NCBI RefSeq assembly: GCF_030053115.1
Contig: NZ_CP125619.1
Location: 5,219,501 to 5,283,500, forward strand
Length of the DNA stretch: 64,000 nucleotides
Reading direction: 5' to 3'
From: Pseudomonas svalbardensis
GTDB lineage: Bacteria; Pseudomonadota; Gammaproteobacteria; Pseudomonadales; Pseudomonadaceae
In this document: piece after piece, positions 44,607 to 54,087 of the stretch
Layout of the letters: each line of letters starts with the position of its first letter
How positions within the stretch are numbered: position 1 is the first letter of the stretch
The notes under the pieces: model-generated
Database searches by the model: none
Seen by the model: the letters and a program-made list of their open reading frames with translations, nothing else
Told to the model about the DNA's origin: nothing
Position numbers and translations under genes: made by a program

Positions 44607-45021
44607 TTTCCTGCGCCGTTTTGCCCAACAGTTTGCAGCCTTGGACAAAGACTGCCTGCAACACCTCAATCAGCTCTACACCCACGACGTGCACTTCACT
44701 GATCCTCTGCACGAAGTTCAGGGCCTAGTGCAAATGCGCAGCTACTTCAACGAGCTCTACGCCAACGTCAGCGATCTGCACTTCGACTTTCATGGCTTCG
44801 ACCAGATCAGTGAAGGCGAGGGCTATTTGCGCTGGGTCATGAGTTATCGCCATCCGCGCCTGGCCAGCGGTCAGTTGATTCGGGTCGATGGCTGCTCGCA
44901 CCTGCTCTGGCGCGATAAGGTTTATCGCCACCGGGATTACTTCGATGCCGGGGCGCTGCTTTACGAACATGTACCCGTATTGGGTCGGGCGATTGCCTGG
45001 CTGAAAAGGAGAATGGGATGA
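44599..45021 (+). CDS. NTF2-like (SnoaL) protein of the light operon
   Basis: A 140-residue NTF2/SnoaL-fold protein. It overlaps the photolyase gene by 8 bp and the SDR gene by 4 bp, and has GGAGGACACG before its ATG. Members often act as small isomerases, cyclases or lyases, but no catalytic residues can be assigned. I recall a similar gene in Rhodobacter singlet-oxygen regulons. Confidence 0.8.
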   Translation: MSDFLRRFAQQFAALDKDCLQHLNQLYTHDVHFTDPLHEVQGLVQMRSYFNELYANVSDLHFDFHGFDQISEGEGYLRWVMSYRHPRLASGQLIRVDGCSHLLWRDKVYRHRDYFDAGALLYEHVPVLGRAIAWLKRRMG

Positions 45022-45800
45022 GTTTTACACCTCCACGGCGATATTGGTTAACCGGCGCCAGCAGCGGCATTGGCGCCTCGCTGGCCGAAGAAATACTGAA
45101 AACCGGCGCCCACGTCGCCGTCAGCTCACGCTCGGCGGCGGTGCTGAAAGTCTTGTCCCTGCGTTATCCGGGGCAAGTGCTGGTGGTGCCCGGTGACTTG
45201 ACCAACAGCCAGACAGTCCGCGAAATCGGCGCGCAAATTGCCGAAGACTGGGGATCCCTGGACACGGTGATTCTCAACGCAGGCACCTGCGAATACGTTG
45301 ACGTTCACCAATTCGATTCGTCGATTGTCGAGCATGTGGTGCGCACCAATTTGCTCGCCAGCGCGTACTGCATCGAGGCGGCCTTACCGTTGCTGCGCAA
45401 GGGTACCGCGCCACACTTGGTGGGCGTCGCCAGTTCGGTGACGTACTTGCCGCTACCCCGCGCCGAAGCCTATGGCGCGTCAAAGGCCGGGCTGCGCTAC
45501 TTGTTCGAATCGTTGCGCATTGATCTGGCGCCGGAAGGCATTGAAGTCACCGTGGTCAGCCCGGGGTTTGTCGAGACACCGTTGACGGCGAAGAACGATT
45601 TCCCGATGCCGCTCAGTTGGCCTGTGGATAAAGCTGCGAAGCACATCTTCGCCAAACTCAAAAACCGCCCACTGGAGATCGCGTTTCCCGGACTGTTCAT
45701 GGCCGCGCTCTGGCCGCTGTCAAAAATGCCCAACGTCGTGAAACTGGCCATCGGCAAGCGCATGGTGCGCAGCAGTCCGCCGATCAAGGATGTCCCTTGA
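45018..45800 (+). CDS. Short-chain dehydrogenase/reductase
   Basis: A 260-residue classical SDR. Cofactor motif LTGASSGIGASLAEE (residues 8-22), NAG at about 90-92 and the YxxxK site (YGASK) at about 153-157 are intact. The ATGA overlap with the NTF2-like gene and AAGGAG before the ATG show operon membership. The substrate is unknown; the lipid-modification genes downstream suggest a fatty-acyl or lipid substrate, by inference. Confidence 0.85.
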   Translation: MSFTPPRRYWLTGASSGIGASLAEEILKTGAHVAVSSRSAAVLKVLSLRYPGQVLVVPGDLTNSQTVREIGAQIAEDWGSLDTVILNAGTCEYVDVHQFDSSIVEHVVRTNLLASAYCIEAALPLLRKGTAPHLVGVASSVTYLPLPRAEAYGASKAGLRYLFESLRIDLAPEGIEVTVVSPGFVETPLTAKNDFPMPLSWPVDKAAKHIFAKLKNRPLEIAFPGLFMAALWPLSKMPNVVKLAIGKRMVRSSPPIKDVP

Positions 45801-47044
45801 ACATCGCCATCATCGGCAGCGGGATCTCGGGGCTGACCAGCGCCTACCTGCTCAATCGCAGGCACGAGATCACCCTGTTCGAGGTCAGCGACTGGGTCGG
45901 TGGTCACACCCATACGGTGGACGTGACTGTCGATGGCCAGCGCTATGCGGTGGACACCGGTTTTATTGTGTTCAACGACTGGACCTACCCAAATTTCATT
46001 CGCCTGCTGGGCCAGCTCGGCGTGGGCTTCAAACCCACCGAGATGAGTTTCTCGGTCACCGACCCGGACTCGGGCCTCGAGTACAACGGCAACAACCTCA
46101 ACAGCCTGTTCGCCCAACGTCGCAACCTGATGTCGCCAGGGTTCTGGGGCATGTTGCGCGACATCCTGCGGTTCAACAAAGAAGCCCAGCGCGACCTCGA
46201 AGAACAACGGATCGCCGCCGACACCACCCTCGATCAATACCTCAAGGCCGGCGGCTACGGCGAGCGCTTTATCCTGCATTACATCGTGCCGATGGGCGCG
46301 GCGATCTGGTCGATGTCCATGGCCGATATGCTCGGTTTCCCGTTGCAGTTCTTCATCCGGTTTTTCAAGAATCACGGCTTGCTGTCCGTCAGCAATCGTC
46401 CGCAATGGAGTGTGATCGAGGGTGGTTCAAGCGCTTATGTCGCACCTCTGACCGCGTCTTTTAAAGACAAGATCCGCCTCAATTGCCCGGTGACCCGCGT
46501 TGAACGCGATGAAGACGGCGTCGTTATCCACAGCGCCGCCGGCAGCGAGCGTTTCGACAAAGTGGTGTTCGCCTGCCACAGCGATCAGGCCCTCAAACTG
46601 CTGGCCAAACCGAGCAGCGCCGAACAGTCGATCCTTGGCGCCCTGCCCTACGCCGACAACGAAGTGGTGTTGCACACCGACACGCGCTTGCTGCCGGTGC
46701 GAAAGCTTGCCTGGGCCAGTTGGAATTATCGCCTCGGTGGTCCCGGTCACACGCTGGCCGCCGTCACTTACGACATGAACATTCTGCAAGGCATCCAGAG
46801 CGACACCACGTTTTGCGTCAGCCTCAATCAGAGTGCAGGCATCAGCCCGAACAAAGTGCTCGCCAAATTCACCTACGCCCATCCGCAATACAGCTTGGCT
46901 GCCGTCGCCGCGCAGGCACGCTGGGATGAATTGGACGGCGCGCAGCACACTTGGTTTTGCGGCGCTTACTGGGCCAGTGGTTTCCATGAAGACGGTGTGG
47001 TCAGTGCGCTGCGGGTTGCTCGCTCGCTGGGAGAAGTGTTGTGA
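45797..47044 (+). CDS. FAD-dependent oxidoreductase (amine-oxidase type, COG2907)
   Basis: A 415-residue flavoprotein with the N-terminal nucleotide motif IAIIGSGISGLTSAYLL. The start is TTG at 45797 with AAGGA about 6 nt upstream; the TTGA overlaps the SDR stop. This class is almost always next to DUF1365 and a Cfa-like methylase and is thought to act on unsaturated acyl chains; Rhodobacter relatives take part in furan or modified fatty acid formation by my recall. Function here is inference. Confidence 0.82.
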   Translation: MNIAIIGSGISGLTSAYLLNRRHEITLFEVSDWVGGHTHTVDVTVDGQRYAVDTGFIVFNDWTYPNFIRLLGQLGVGFKPTEMSFSVTDPDSGLEYNGNNLNSLFAQRRNLMSPGFWGMLRDILRFNKEAQRDLEEQRIAADTTLDQYLKAGGYGERFILHYIVPMGAAIWSMSMADMLGFPLQFFIRFFKNHGLLSVSNRPQWSVIEGGSSAYVAPLTASFKDKIRLNCPVTRVERDEDGVVIHSAAGSERFDKVVFACHSDQALKLLAKPSSAEQSILGALPYADNEVVLHTDTRLLPVRKLAWASWNYRLGGPGHTLAAVTYDMNILQGIQSDTTFCVSLNQSAGISPNKVLAKFTYAHPQYSLAAVAAQARWDELDGAQHTWFCGAYWASGFHEDGVVSALRVARSLGEVL

Positions 47045-47856
47045 ACAGCGCCCTTTACAGCGGCTGGATCGCCCATCGGCGGTTTGCCCCGCGGCGCCAT
47101 GAATTCCGTTACCGGATCGGTCTGCTGTACCTGGACCTCGACGAACAGGACGCGGTGCTTGGCTTGTCGCCGCTGTCGGGCACCAGCCGTTTCGCGCCGT
47201 TCTCGTTTCGCGAAACCGATTACTTGAAAGCCTTCACTGGCAGTGGCATGCGCTTGATCGACGCGGTACGCCAGCAAGTCGCCGAGGTAATCGGCCATGT
47301 GCCACACGGCTCGATCTGCCTCCTGACCCAAGCCCGCAGTTGGGGCCTGTCGTTCAACCCGGTGAGTTTTTTCTACTGCCATGAGGCCGACGGCCAACTG
47401 GCGGCGATTCTCTGCGAAGTCACCAATACGCCCTGGCGCGAGCGTTACCACTACGTGTTACCGGCCAAGGCACCGACGAACGTGCAGGACTTCCACCAGC
47501 ATTTCGCCGTGGCAAAGGCGTTTCATGTGTCGCCGTTTCTGCCGCGCGACATTGAATACCGCATGAGCTTCAGCCCCGCAGCGCAAAAACTCGGCGTGCA
47601 CATGGCGGATTGGCAAGGCGAACTGAAACTGTTCGACGCCACACTCAACCTGCACCGCGAAGCCCTCACCCGCGGCAGCCTGCACCGTTACTTGCGGCGC
47701 TTTCCGTGGATGACCGCGAAAACCTGTCTGGCGATTTATTGGCAAGCCGTGCGCTTGCTACTGAAACGCGCGCCGATATTTGCTCATCCGGCTGCCGATG
47801 GCAGATTTCAGACCACCATTGTTCCCCCCAAGGATCGCCGCCATGAAACCCTCTAG
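47041..47856 (+). CDS. DUF1365-containing protein
   Basis: A 271-residue DUF1365 protein with GTG start overlapping the flavoprotein stop by 4 bp (GTGA). N-terminus NSALYSGWIAHRRFAPRRHE and FNPVSFFYCHE are diagnostic of the family. It is a constant partner of the FAD enzyme and the Cfa-like methylase. No catalytic residues are known. Confidence 0.85.
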   Translation: MNSALYSGWIAHRRFAPRRHEFRYRIGLLYLDLDEQDAVLGLSPLSGTSRFAPFSFRETDYLKAFTGSGMRLIDAVRQQVAEVIGHVPHGSICLLTQARSWGLSFNPVSFFYCHEADGQLAAILCEVTNTPWRERYHYVLPAKAPTNVQDFHQHFAVAKAFHVSPFLPRDIEYRMSFSPAAQKLGVHMADWQGELKLFDATLNLHREALTRGSLHRYLRRFPWMTAKTCLAIYWQAVRLLLKRAPIFAHPAADGRFQTTIVPPKDRRHETL

Positions 47857-49114
47857 TGTCTCGGCCAAAACCAACCTGTTAAGTACCAACGGCCTGACCG
47901 GATCGTTGCTGCGCCGTGGTGTGTTGCGGCAGATGGCGCAGCTCAAACACGGGCAACTGGTGGTCTTCGAAGACGGCGAACGGCACGTCTTCGGTACCGC
48001 CGGTAGCCATCCCGTGGGCGAAATCCATATCCTCGACGCCGCGGCCTGGGGACTGGTGGCGAGTAACGGCTCGATTGGCGCAGGCGAAGCGTTTATCCAC
48101 GGCTACTGGAGTTCGCCGGATTTGACGGCAGTGGTGCGTGTCTTCGTCAGCAACCTTGACGTGCTGGATGCGCTGGAAGGTGGACTGGCAAAACTGAGCC
48201 GCCCGTTCGTGCAGAGCCTGCACTGGCTCAATCGCAACACACGCAAGGGCTCGCAAAAAAACATCGCGGCACATTACGACCTAGGCAATGACTTGTTCGA
48301 GCAGTTTCTCGACCCGACCATGATGTATTCCGCCGCGCAGTTCCTCACCCCTGAAGACACCCTGGAACAGGCGCAACTGAACAAGCTCGAACGTATCTGC
48401 CAGAAACTCGCGCTGCAACCCAGCGATCACCTGCTGGAAATCGGCACCGGCTGGGGCAGCATGGCGCTTTACGCCGCCCAGAATTACGGCTGCAAAGTCA
48501 CCACCACCACGCTGTCGAAAGAGCAGTACGCCTTTACCGCGCAACGGATCGAAGCCCTGGGTTTGCAAGACCAGGTCACACTGCTGCTGTCCGATTATCG
48601 CGACCTGACCGGGCAGTACGACAAACTGGTGTCGATCGAGATGATCGAAGCGGTTGGTCATCGCTTCCTGCCGACCTACTTCAAGCAATGCGCGCAGCTG
48701 CTCAAGAGCAACGGCTTGATGCTGTTGCAAGCGATCACCATCCGCGAGCAGCGCTACGAACAAGCCAAGAGCAATGTCGATTTCATTCAGCGTTACATCT
48801 TCCCCGGCGGCGCCCTGCCCTGCGTGCAGAAAATGCTGGAGATTGTCAGCCGTGACACCGACATGAACCTACTGCACATGGAGGATTTCGGCCTGCACTA
48901 CGCCCGAACCTTGCGCCTGTGGCATGAGAATTTTCGCCGCGCCCACGGTCGCTTGAGCGAAATGGGCTACGACGACTATTTCCTGCGGCTGTGGGAATTT
49001 TATCTGTGCTACTGCGAAGGTGGTTTCCTGGAACGCACCATCGGCACGGCGCAATTGCTGCTGGCCAAACCCGCCGCGATGCCGGCGCCGCTGCTCGGCC
49101 GATTCGATGCTTGA
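47843..49114 (+). CDS. Cyclopropane-fatty-acyl-phospholipid synthase-like methylase
   Basis: A 423-residue SAM-dependent lipid methylase with the motif LEIGTGWGSMALYAA (about residues 200-214), and a C-terminal YCEGGFLERTIG block as in Cfa enzymes. It overlaps DUF1365 by 14 bp and DUF2878 by 8 bp, with AAGGATC upstream of its ATG. Either cyclopropanation or methylation of unsaturated acyl chains (UfaM-like) is possible. Confidence 0.87.
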   Translation: MKPSSVSAKTNLLSTNGLTGSLLRRGVLRQMAQLKHGQLVVFEDGERHVFGTAGSHPVGEIHILDAAAWGLVASNGSIGAGEAFIHGYWSSPDLTAVVRVFVSNLDVLDALEGGLAKLSRPFVQSLHWLNRNTRKGSQKNIAAHYDLGNDLFEQFLDPTMMYSAAQFLTPEDTLEQAQLNKLERICQKLALQPSDHLLEIGTGWGSMALYAAQNYGCKVTTTTLSKEQYAFTAQRIEALGLQDQVTLLLSDYRDLTGQYDKLVSIEMIEAVGHRFLPTYFKQCAQLLKSNGLMLLQAITIREQRYEQAKSNVDFIQRYIFPGGALPCVQKMLEIVSRDTDMNLLHMEDFGLHYARTLRLWHENFRRAHGRLSEMGYDDYFLRLWEFYLCYCEGGFLERTIGTAQLLLAKPAAMPAPLLGRFDA

Positions 49115-49610
49115 ACGATGGGCAAATGCCGCGCTGTTTCAGGTCGGCTGGTTTGCCTGCGTGATGGGAGGCAGTGGTCTGTGGTTGCTGGTGGCGTTGG
49201 CGGTGTTGGTGATTCATCTGTTGTGGATAAGTCGCTGGGCTGATGAAGGCCGACTGATCCTCAGCGTGGTGCTGCTGGGAACGACGGTCGACAGTTCGTT
49301 GCGCTGGCTAGGGGTGTTCGACTTCAACGATGTCGCGCCGCTGATTCCGATGTGGCTGATGCTGTTGTGGGCGTTGCTGGCAACCACTTTGCGACATTGC
49401 CTGCTATGGACCGCCAATCCCTGGTGGCTCGGCAGCCTACTAGGCGCCGTCGGTGGGCCGATGTCGTATTACGCGGGAGGACAATTGGCCGGGGTGCAAT
49501 TTCCCTATGGACAATGGCCGACACTGATCGGCATCGGATTACTGTGGGCGCTGCTGTTTCCCACGCTGCATTTCATGGCTCAGCGGCTGGCGTCCGATAC
49601 TCACAGCTGA
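49107..49610 (+). CDS. DUF2878 membrane protein
   Basis: A 167-residue protein with about five hydrophobic segments and the DUF2878 N-terminus (QVGWFACVMGGSGLWLL). It overlaps the methylase by 8 bp and ends the light operon. Probably in the inner membrane; role unknown. No terminator is obvious after its stop. Confidence 0.8.
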   Translation: MLERWANAALFQVGWFACVMGGSGLWLLVALAVLVIHLLWISRWADEGRLILSVVLLGTTVDSSLRWLGVFDFNDVAPLIPMWLMLLWALLATTLRHCLLWTANPWWLGSLLGAVGGPMSYYAGGQLAGVQFPYGQWPTLIGIGLLWALLFPTLHFMAQRLASDTHS

Positions 49611-49663
49611 GCGTCCGTCAGGCCTTTCACACAGCCCCGGCCCACTGCCTTACACTGCGAGCC

Positions 49664-49969
49664 ATGAAAACCATTCCCCACACACAAATCGCCGAACCGG
49701 TGGTCACCTGCTCGACCTGCGCCGCTTGCTGCTGCCAGCTCGAAGTCATGCTGATCACCGACACAGGCGTGCCCGAACGTTTTATCGATACTGATGACTG
49801 GGGTGGGGAAGTCATGTTGCGTCTGGATGACGGTTGGTGTGCTGCGCTGGATCGCAACAGCATGATGTGCACCATCTATGAAAAACGCCCGCTGATCTGC
49901 AGGGAGTTCGAGATGGGAGCGCCTGAATGCATCGACGAACGCCAGGGGATTACCACGGCGTATCGCTGA
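49664..49969 (+). CDS. YkgJ-family cysteine-cluster protein
   Basis: A 101-residue protein with the cluster CSTCAACCCQLEV (about residues 16-28) and later Cys at about 59, 68, 79 and 87. The pattern fits YkgJ-like metal-binding proteins, probably holding zinc or an Fe-S cluster. Separated by 53 bp from DUF2878, so it may or may not belong to the light operon. Confidence 0.8.
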   Translation: MKTIPHTQIAEPVVTCSTCAACCCQLEVMLITDTGVPERFIDTDDWGGEVMLRLDDGWCAALDRNSMMCTIYEKRPLICREFEMGAPECIDERQGITTAYR

Positions 49970-50008
49970 ACTCAAACCAAACCCACCCCCATTGATTGGG
50001 CAGTGTGC

Positions 50009-50527
50009 TTAGAGCGGCATCGTGTAATGCAGCGCGTAGCTTTCTACACCATCGTTCGGGCTGCTCAGCCCGGCATTTGAATAGTGCGTCGCACGAATCC
50101 CGACTTCATGTCCGCCCGTAAAGCGCAGCCCAAAACCGAACCGGTCTTCAAACTGAAAGGCATTGCCGAGATTGTTGTTTTCGACTTCGGTATTGGCGAA
50201 CACCGCAACGCCAACGCCCAACTCCAGGTAGGGTTTAACGGTCTGCCCGGCAAACTCGTAAACCAACACCGGGGAGAACGACAGGCTGTGGTTGCTGGTG
50301 GTCTTGTCGCCTTCCCAATAGGTGTAGGCACCGCTCCAGTAACCGGTCAAACGACCGATATCACTCTGCAACCAGCTCTTGTCCCAATCGAATTGCATGC
50401 CCAGTCGATAGGTCATGGTCGACTCGCTAGTCTGGCCGACCGCGAACTCCACGCCTGCCGCCTGTGCGGTAAAACTGTGCCCCATCAGTGCGGCCGCAAT
50501 CGCGGCCAAGCAGAATAGTCGCTTCAT
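50009..50527 (-). CDS. pagL: Lipid A 3-O-deacylase
   Basis: A 172-residue outer-membrane beta-barrel with a signal peptide cleaved after AQA (about residue 23). The catalytic His148 and Ser150 (ATHYSNAG) and Glu162 (DGVESYAL) match the PagL triad. It removes the 3-position acyl chain from lipid A. AGGA ribosome-binding site precedes ATG at 50527. In P. aeruginosa pagL also lies beside murI. Confidence 0.9.
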   Translation of the reverse strand: MKRLFCLAAIAAALMGHSFTAQAAGVEFAVGQTSESTMTYRLGMQFDWDKSWLQSDIGRLTGYWSGAYTYWEGDKTTSNHSLSFSPVLVYEFAGQTVKPYLELGVGVAVFANTEVENNNLGNAFQFEDRFGFGLRFTGGHEVGIRATHYSNAGLSSPNDGVESYALHYTMPL

Positions 50528-50640
50528 TAGAAACATCCTTTTCCGAACGATTTCGTATGGTTTTTTTGTTGCTTAACGCTATAGAAGTCGACGTTTAATC
50601 AGAAGTTCACCCAAATTACTCGTTTGCCCCAGGCTTTAAC

Positions 50641-51432
50641 TTACCCTTTAAAGCTTTGCACAACGCCAGCGGTATTCCACAGTATCGGCAAGATATTTCT
50701 GAAATGCTCCGGATCGGCACTCGTCCAGAACTGTGCAGCACGAGCAGGCTCCTCGGCGAGCAATTCACGCTCGGCCAACAGACGCTGAAGTTGCCGCGCT
50801 ACAGCGGCGCCGGTGTCGATCAAGCTGATGTCATCGGGGATCATCTGCCTAAGCAACGGCTTTAGGAAGGGGTAATGCGTGCAGCCAAGAATTATCGTGT
50901 CGCACCCGGCGCCGAGCAGCGGTTCGACATACCTGGCAAGCAACTGGCGCAATGCCTCACTGTGCAGATCGCCGTTTTCAATCAGCTCCACCAGGCCGGG
51001 GCACGGCTGAGTGATGACTTGCACATCGGTGGCGAATCGGTCGAGCAAAGCGGCGAACTTGGCACTCTGTAAGGTGCCGGTGGTGGCGAGCACACCGACC
51101 ACACCGCTGCGGGTGGCGGCAGCGGCCGGTTTGACCGCAGGCTCCATACCGACAATGGGCCACTCGGGATAATCGCGCCGCAAGTCTGCAACCCCAGCGA
51201 CAGTCGCTGTGTTGCAGGCCAACACCAGGGCCTTGGCGCCCTGCTGCTGAAAAAAACCAGCCATCACACTGCAGCGATGACGGATGAATTCCGGGGTTTT
51301 CTCGCCGTAGGGAATATTCCCGCAATCGGCGACGTACAACAGTGACTCGTTGGGCAGCAAACGCCGGATCTCGGCCAGCACCGAAAGCCCACCGACACCG
51401 GAGTCGAACACGCCAATCGGCGCTTCACGCAT
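50641..51432 (-). CDS. murI: Glutamate racemase
   Basis: A 263-residue cofactor-independent racemase supplying D-glutamate for peptidoglycan. Active-site Cys pairs are in [12 protein letters not shown] and [12 protein letters not shown]-terminus [17 protein letters not shown] fits. It overlaps moeB by 8 bp (start ATG at 51432 lies inside the moeB tail). Confidence 0.93.
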   Translation of the reverse strand: MREAPIGVFDSGVGGLSVLAEIRRLLPNESLLYVADCGNIPYGEKTPEFIRHRCSVMAGFFQQQGAKALVLACNTATVAGVADLRRDYPEWPIVGMEPAVKPAAAATRSGVVGVLATTGTLQSAKFAALLDRFATDVQVITQPCPGLVELIENGDLHSEALRQLLARYVEPLLGAGCDTIILGCTHYPFLKPLLRQMIPDDISLIDTGAAVARQLQRLLAERELLAEEPARAAQFWTSADPEHFRNILPILWNTAGVVQSFKG

Positions 51433-52180
51433 GCTTCGAACCACAGACGCTGCAGCCCGGATCACGCTTGACCCGCAATTCGCGAAAGCGCGAGCCCAAG
51501 GCATCGATCAACAACAGGCGACCCACCAGCGGATCGCCGAAACCCACCAGCAACTTCATGGCTTCCAGCGCCTGAAGGCTGCCCACCAGGCCAACCAAAG
51601 GTCCTACGACGCCGGCTTCGCTGCACGTCAGTTCGGCTTCGCTGCCGTGACCATATAAACAGTGGTAGCACGGGCTTTCCGGACGGCGCGGGTCAAACAC
51701 TGACAACTGACCTTCGAGCCGAATCGCTGCGCCGCTGACCAGAGGTTTGCCGGCGGCGACACACGCAGCGTTGACCGCTTCGCGGGTGGAAAAATTGTCG
51801 GAACAGTCCAGCACCAGATCCACCGCAGCCACGGCGGCGGCCAGGGAGTCTTCGTCCAGCGCGGTGCGATGGGCGATCAACTGAATCTCGGGATTGATTG
51901 CAGTCAGTCGGCGAATAGCCGAATCGACCTTGCTCAGGCCGACGCTGTCGGTGTCGTGAACGATCTGGCGCTGCAAGTTGGTCAGGTCGACGGTGTCGAA
52001 GTCCGCCAGATGCAACTCGCCGACGCCGGCGGCTGCCAGATACAGCGCAACCGGCGAGCCGAGACCGCCGAGACCGACGATCAACACGCGGCTTTCTTTC
52101 AGTCGCAACTGGCCGTCGATGTCGACGTGTTGCAACAGAATCTGCCGACTGTAGCGCAACAATTCCTGATCATTCAGCAC
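51425..52180 (-). CDS. moeB: Molybdopterin-synthase adenylyltransferase / ThiF-like
   Basis: A 251-residue E1-like enzyme that adenylates the MoaD C-terminus. ATP motif [17 protein letters not shown] (about 33-49), zinc Cys pairs in CYHCLYG and CSVCG and [12 protein letters not shown] are present. It overlaps prmC by 7 bp at its start. Confidence 0.92.
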   Translation of the reverse strand: MLNDQELLRYSRQILLQHVDIDGQLRLKESRVLIVGLGGLGSPVALYLAAAGVGELHLADFDTVDLTNLQRQIVHDTDSVGLSKVDSAIRRLTAINPEIQLIAHRTALDEDSLAAAVAAVDLVLDCSDNFSTREAVNAACVAAGKPLVSGAAIRLEGQLSVFDPRRPESPCYHCLYGHGSEAELTCSEAGVVGPLVGLVGSLQALEAMKLLVGFGDPLVGRLLLIDALGSRFRELRVKRDPGCSVCGSKHA

Positions 52181-53004
52181 GGCAGGCGCCCCAGGCTGAT
52201 ACGTTCGTGACCGCCCAGATCGGTGCGGCTGTGGACTTCTTCAAAGCCGCGAGCCAGTAGCAAATCGCGTACTGCAGTGGCTTGATCGTAACCGTGTTCA
52301 AGCATCAGCCAACCGCCCGCCTCCAGATAATCCGGCGCCTGGGCGACGATCAGACGCAGATCGTCGAGCCCGTCGACGCCAGCCACCAAGGCACTGGCCG
52401 GCTCAAAACGCACATCGCCTTCTACCAGATGCGGATCGGCGGATGCAATGTAAGGCGGATTGCTGATGATCAGTTGAAAGCGCTGACCTTCCAGCGCGCT
52501 GAACCAATGACTGCTCAGCACGATGGCGTTGTTCAGGTGCAAGCGCTGGCGATTGCGCTCGGCCAGGGCCACGGCTTCGAGCACGCGATCCACGGCGGTC
52601 ACCTTCCAGGCCGGACGCTCGCTGGCCAGGGCCAACGCAATGGCGCCGCTGCCGGTGCCGAGATCGAGGACCTTGACAGGTGTGGCTGGCAGGAGTTCTA
52701 GCGCCGCCTCCACTAACAGCTCGGTGTCCGGGCGCGGGATCAGCGTATGCGGCGCCACTTCCAGATCAAGCTTCCAGAAACCTTGCTGACCGAGGATGTA
52801 GGCCACTGGCTCACCGCCACGGCGGCGCTGCAAATACTCGGCAAATTTAAGCGCCGCCTCGCTCGGGACGATGCGCTCGGGCCAGGTGTGCAGAAAACTG
52901 CGGGACTTGCCCAGTGCAGCGGCCAGCAACAATTCGGCATCCAGGCGCGCGGTGGGCGAATCGGGCAGGTCGGCTGCGCGTAACAAACTGGCAATGATCG
53001 TCAT
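52174..53004 (-). CDS. prmC: Peptide-chain release factor N5-glutamine methyltransferase
   Basis: A 276-residue SAM-dependent methyltransferase with motif I VLDLGTGSGAIALALA and the catalytic NPPY motif (ISNPPYIAS). It methylates the GGQ glutamine of release factors and immediately follows prfA (stop and start adjacent at 53004/53005), its substrate gene. Confidence 0.95.
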   Translation of the reverse strand: MTIIASLLRAADLPDSPTARLDAELLLAAALGKSRSFLHTWPERIVPSEAALKFAEYLQRRRGGEPVAYILGQQGFWKLDLEVAPHTLIPRPDTELLVEAALELLPATPVKVLDLGTGSGAIALALASERPAWKVTAVDRVLEAVALAERNRQRLHLNNAIVLSSHWFSALEGQRFQLIISNPPYIASADPHLVEGDVRFEPASALVAGVDGLDDLRLIVAQAPDYLEAGGWLMLEHGYDQATAVRDLLLARGFEEVHSRTDLGGHERISLGRLPC

Positions 53005-54087
53005 TTACTCACCTATCGCTGCCAATTGGTCGGCCTGGTATTCGGCCAGCAACGGCTCGATCACCGCATCGACGCCACCCGCGAGGATTTCGTCGAGGGA
53101 ATACAGCGTCAGGTTGACCCGATGGTCGGTGACCCGACCCTGGGCAAAGTTGTAGGTGCGGATCCGCTCCGAGCGATCGCCCGAACCCACCAGCAATTTA
53201 CGCTCGCTAGCGATAGCGTTCGCGGCGGCGCTGGTCTGCTGATCGTTGAGCTTGGCCGACAGCCAGGACATCGCCCGGGCGCGGTTCTTGTGCTGGGAAC
53301 GTTCTTCCTGGCACTCGACGACAATACCGGACGGCAAGTGCGTGATGCGGATCGCCGAGTCCGTTTTGTTAACGTGCTGACCACCGGCACCGGAGGATTT
53401 GTAGGTATCGATGCGCAAATCCGAGGGGTTGATCTCGATCGCTTCCTGTTCGTCCGGCTCGGGCAACACGGCTACGGTGCAGGCCGAGGTGTGGATGCGA
53501 CCCTGGGATTCGGTGGCCGGAACCCGCTGCACGCGGTGCGCACCGGATTCGAATTTCAGCTTGCCGTAGACATTGTCGCCTTCGACGCGAGCGATGACTT
53601 CTTTAAAGCCGCCGTGCTCACCGATGTTCTCCGAGAGAATTTCCACCCGCCAGCCGCGACGCTCGGCGTAACGCGAATACATGCGGAACAGGTCACCAGA
53701 GAAAATCGCCGCCTCGTCACCGCCGGTGCCGGCGCGGATTTCGAGGAACACGTTACGCCCATCGTTCGGATCCTTGGGCAGCAGCATGCGTTGCAGGCTG
53801 GCTTCGATTTCGATCAATTGCTCTTTGGCTTCGCGGACTTCTTCCACGGCCATTTCGCGCATGTCCGGGTCGCTGTCCTTGAGCAGCGCCTGAGCCCCCT
53901 CGAGATCGCTTTGCACCTTGAGCAACTGTTTATAGGTTTCGACAATCGGTTCGACTTCCGCGTATTCCTTGGAATAGGTGCGGAATTTGTTCTGATCGGA
54001 AATGACTTCGCCGTCGCCAAGCAAGGCGGTCAATTCCTCGAAACGGTCCTGGAGGATGTCCAGCTTATTGAGCAGTGACGCTTTCAT
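53005..54087 (-). CDS. prfA: Peptide chain release factor 1
   Basis: A 360-residue class I release factor. The PAT stop-codon-recognition tripeptide is in RVPATESQG and the GGQ motif in [17 protein letters not shown]. It decodes UAA and UAG. It overlaps the hemA stop by 4 bp and is followed at once by prmC, forming hemA-prfA-prmC-moeB-murI. Confidence 0.97.
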   Translation of the reverse strand: MKASLLNKLDILQDRFEELTALLGDGEVISDQNKFRTYSKEYAEVEPIVETYKQLLKVQSDLEGAQALLKDSDPDMREMAVEEVREAKEQLIEIEASLQRMLLPKDPNDGRNVFLEIRAGTGGDEAAIFSGDLFRMYSRYAERRGWRVEILSENIGEHGGFKEVIARVEGDNVYGKLKFESGAHRVQRVPATESQGRIHTSACTVAVLPEPDEQEAIEINPSDLRIDTYKSSGAGGQHVNKTDSAIRITHLPSGIVVECQEERSQHKNRARAMSWLSAKLNDQQTSAAANAIASERKLLVGSGDRSERIRTYNFAQGRVTDHRVNLTLYSLDEILAGGVDAVIEPLLAEYQADQLAAIGE

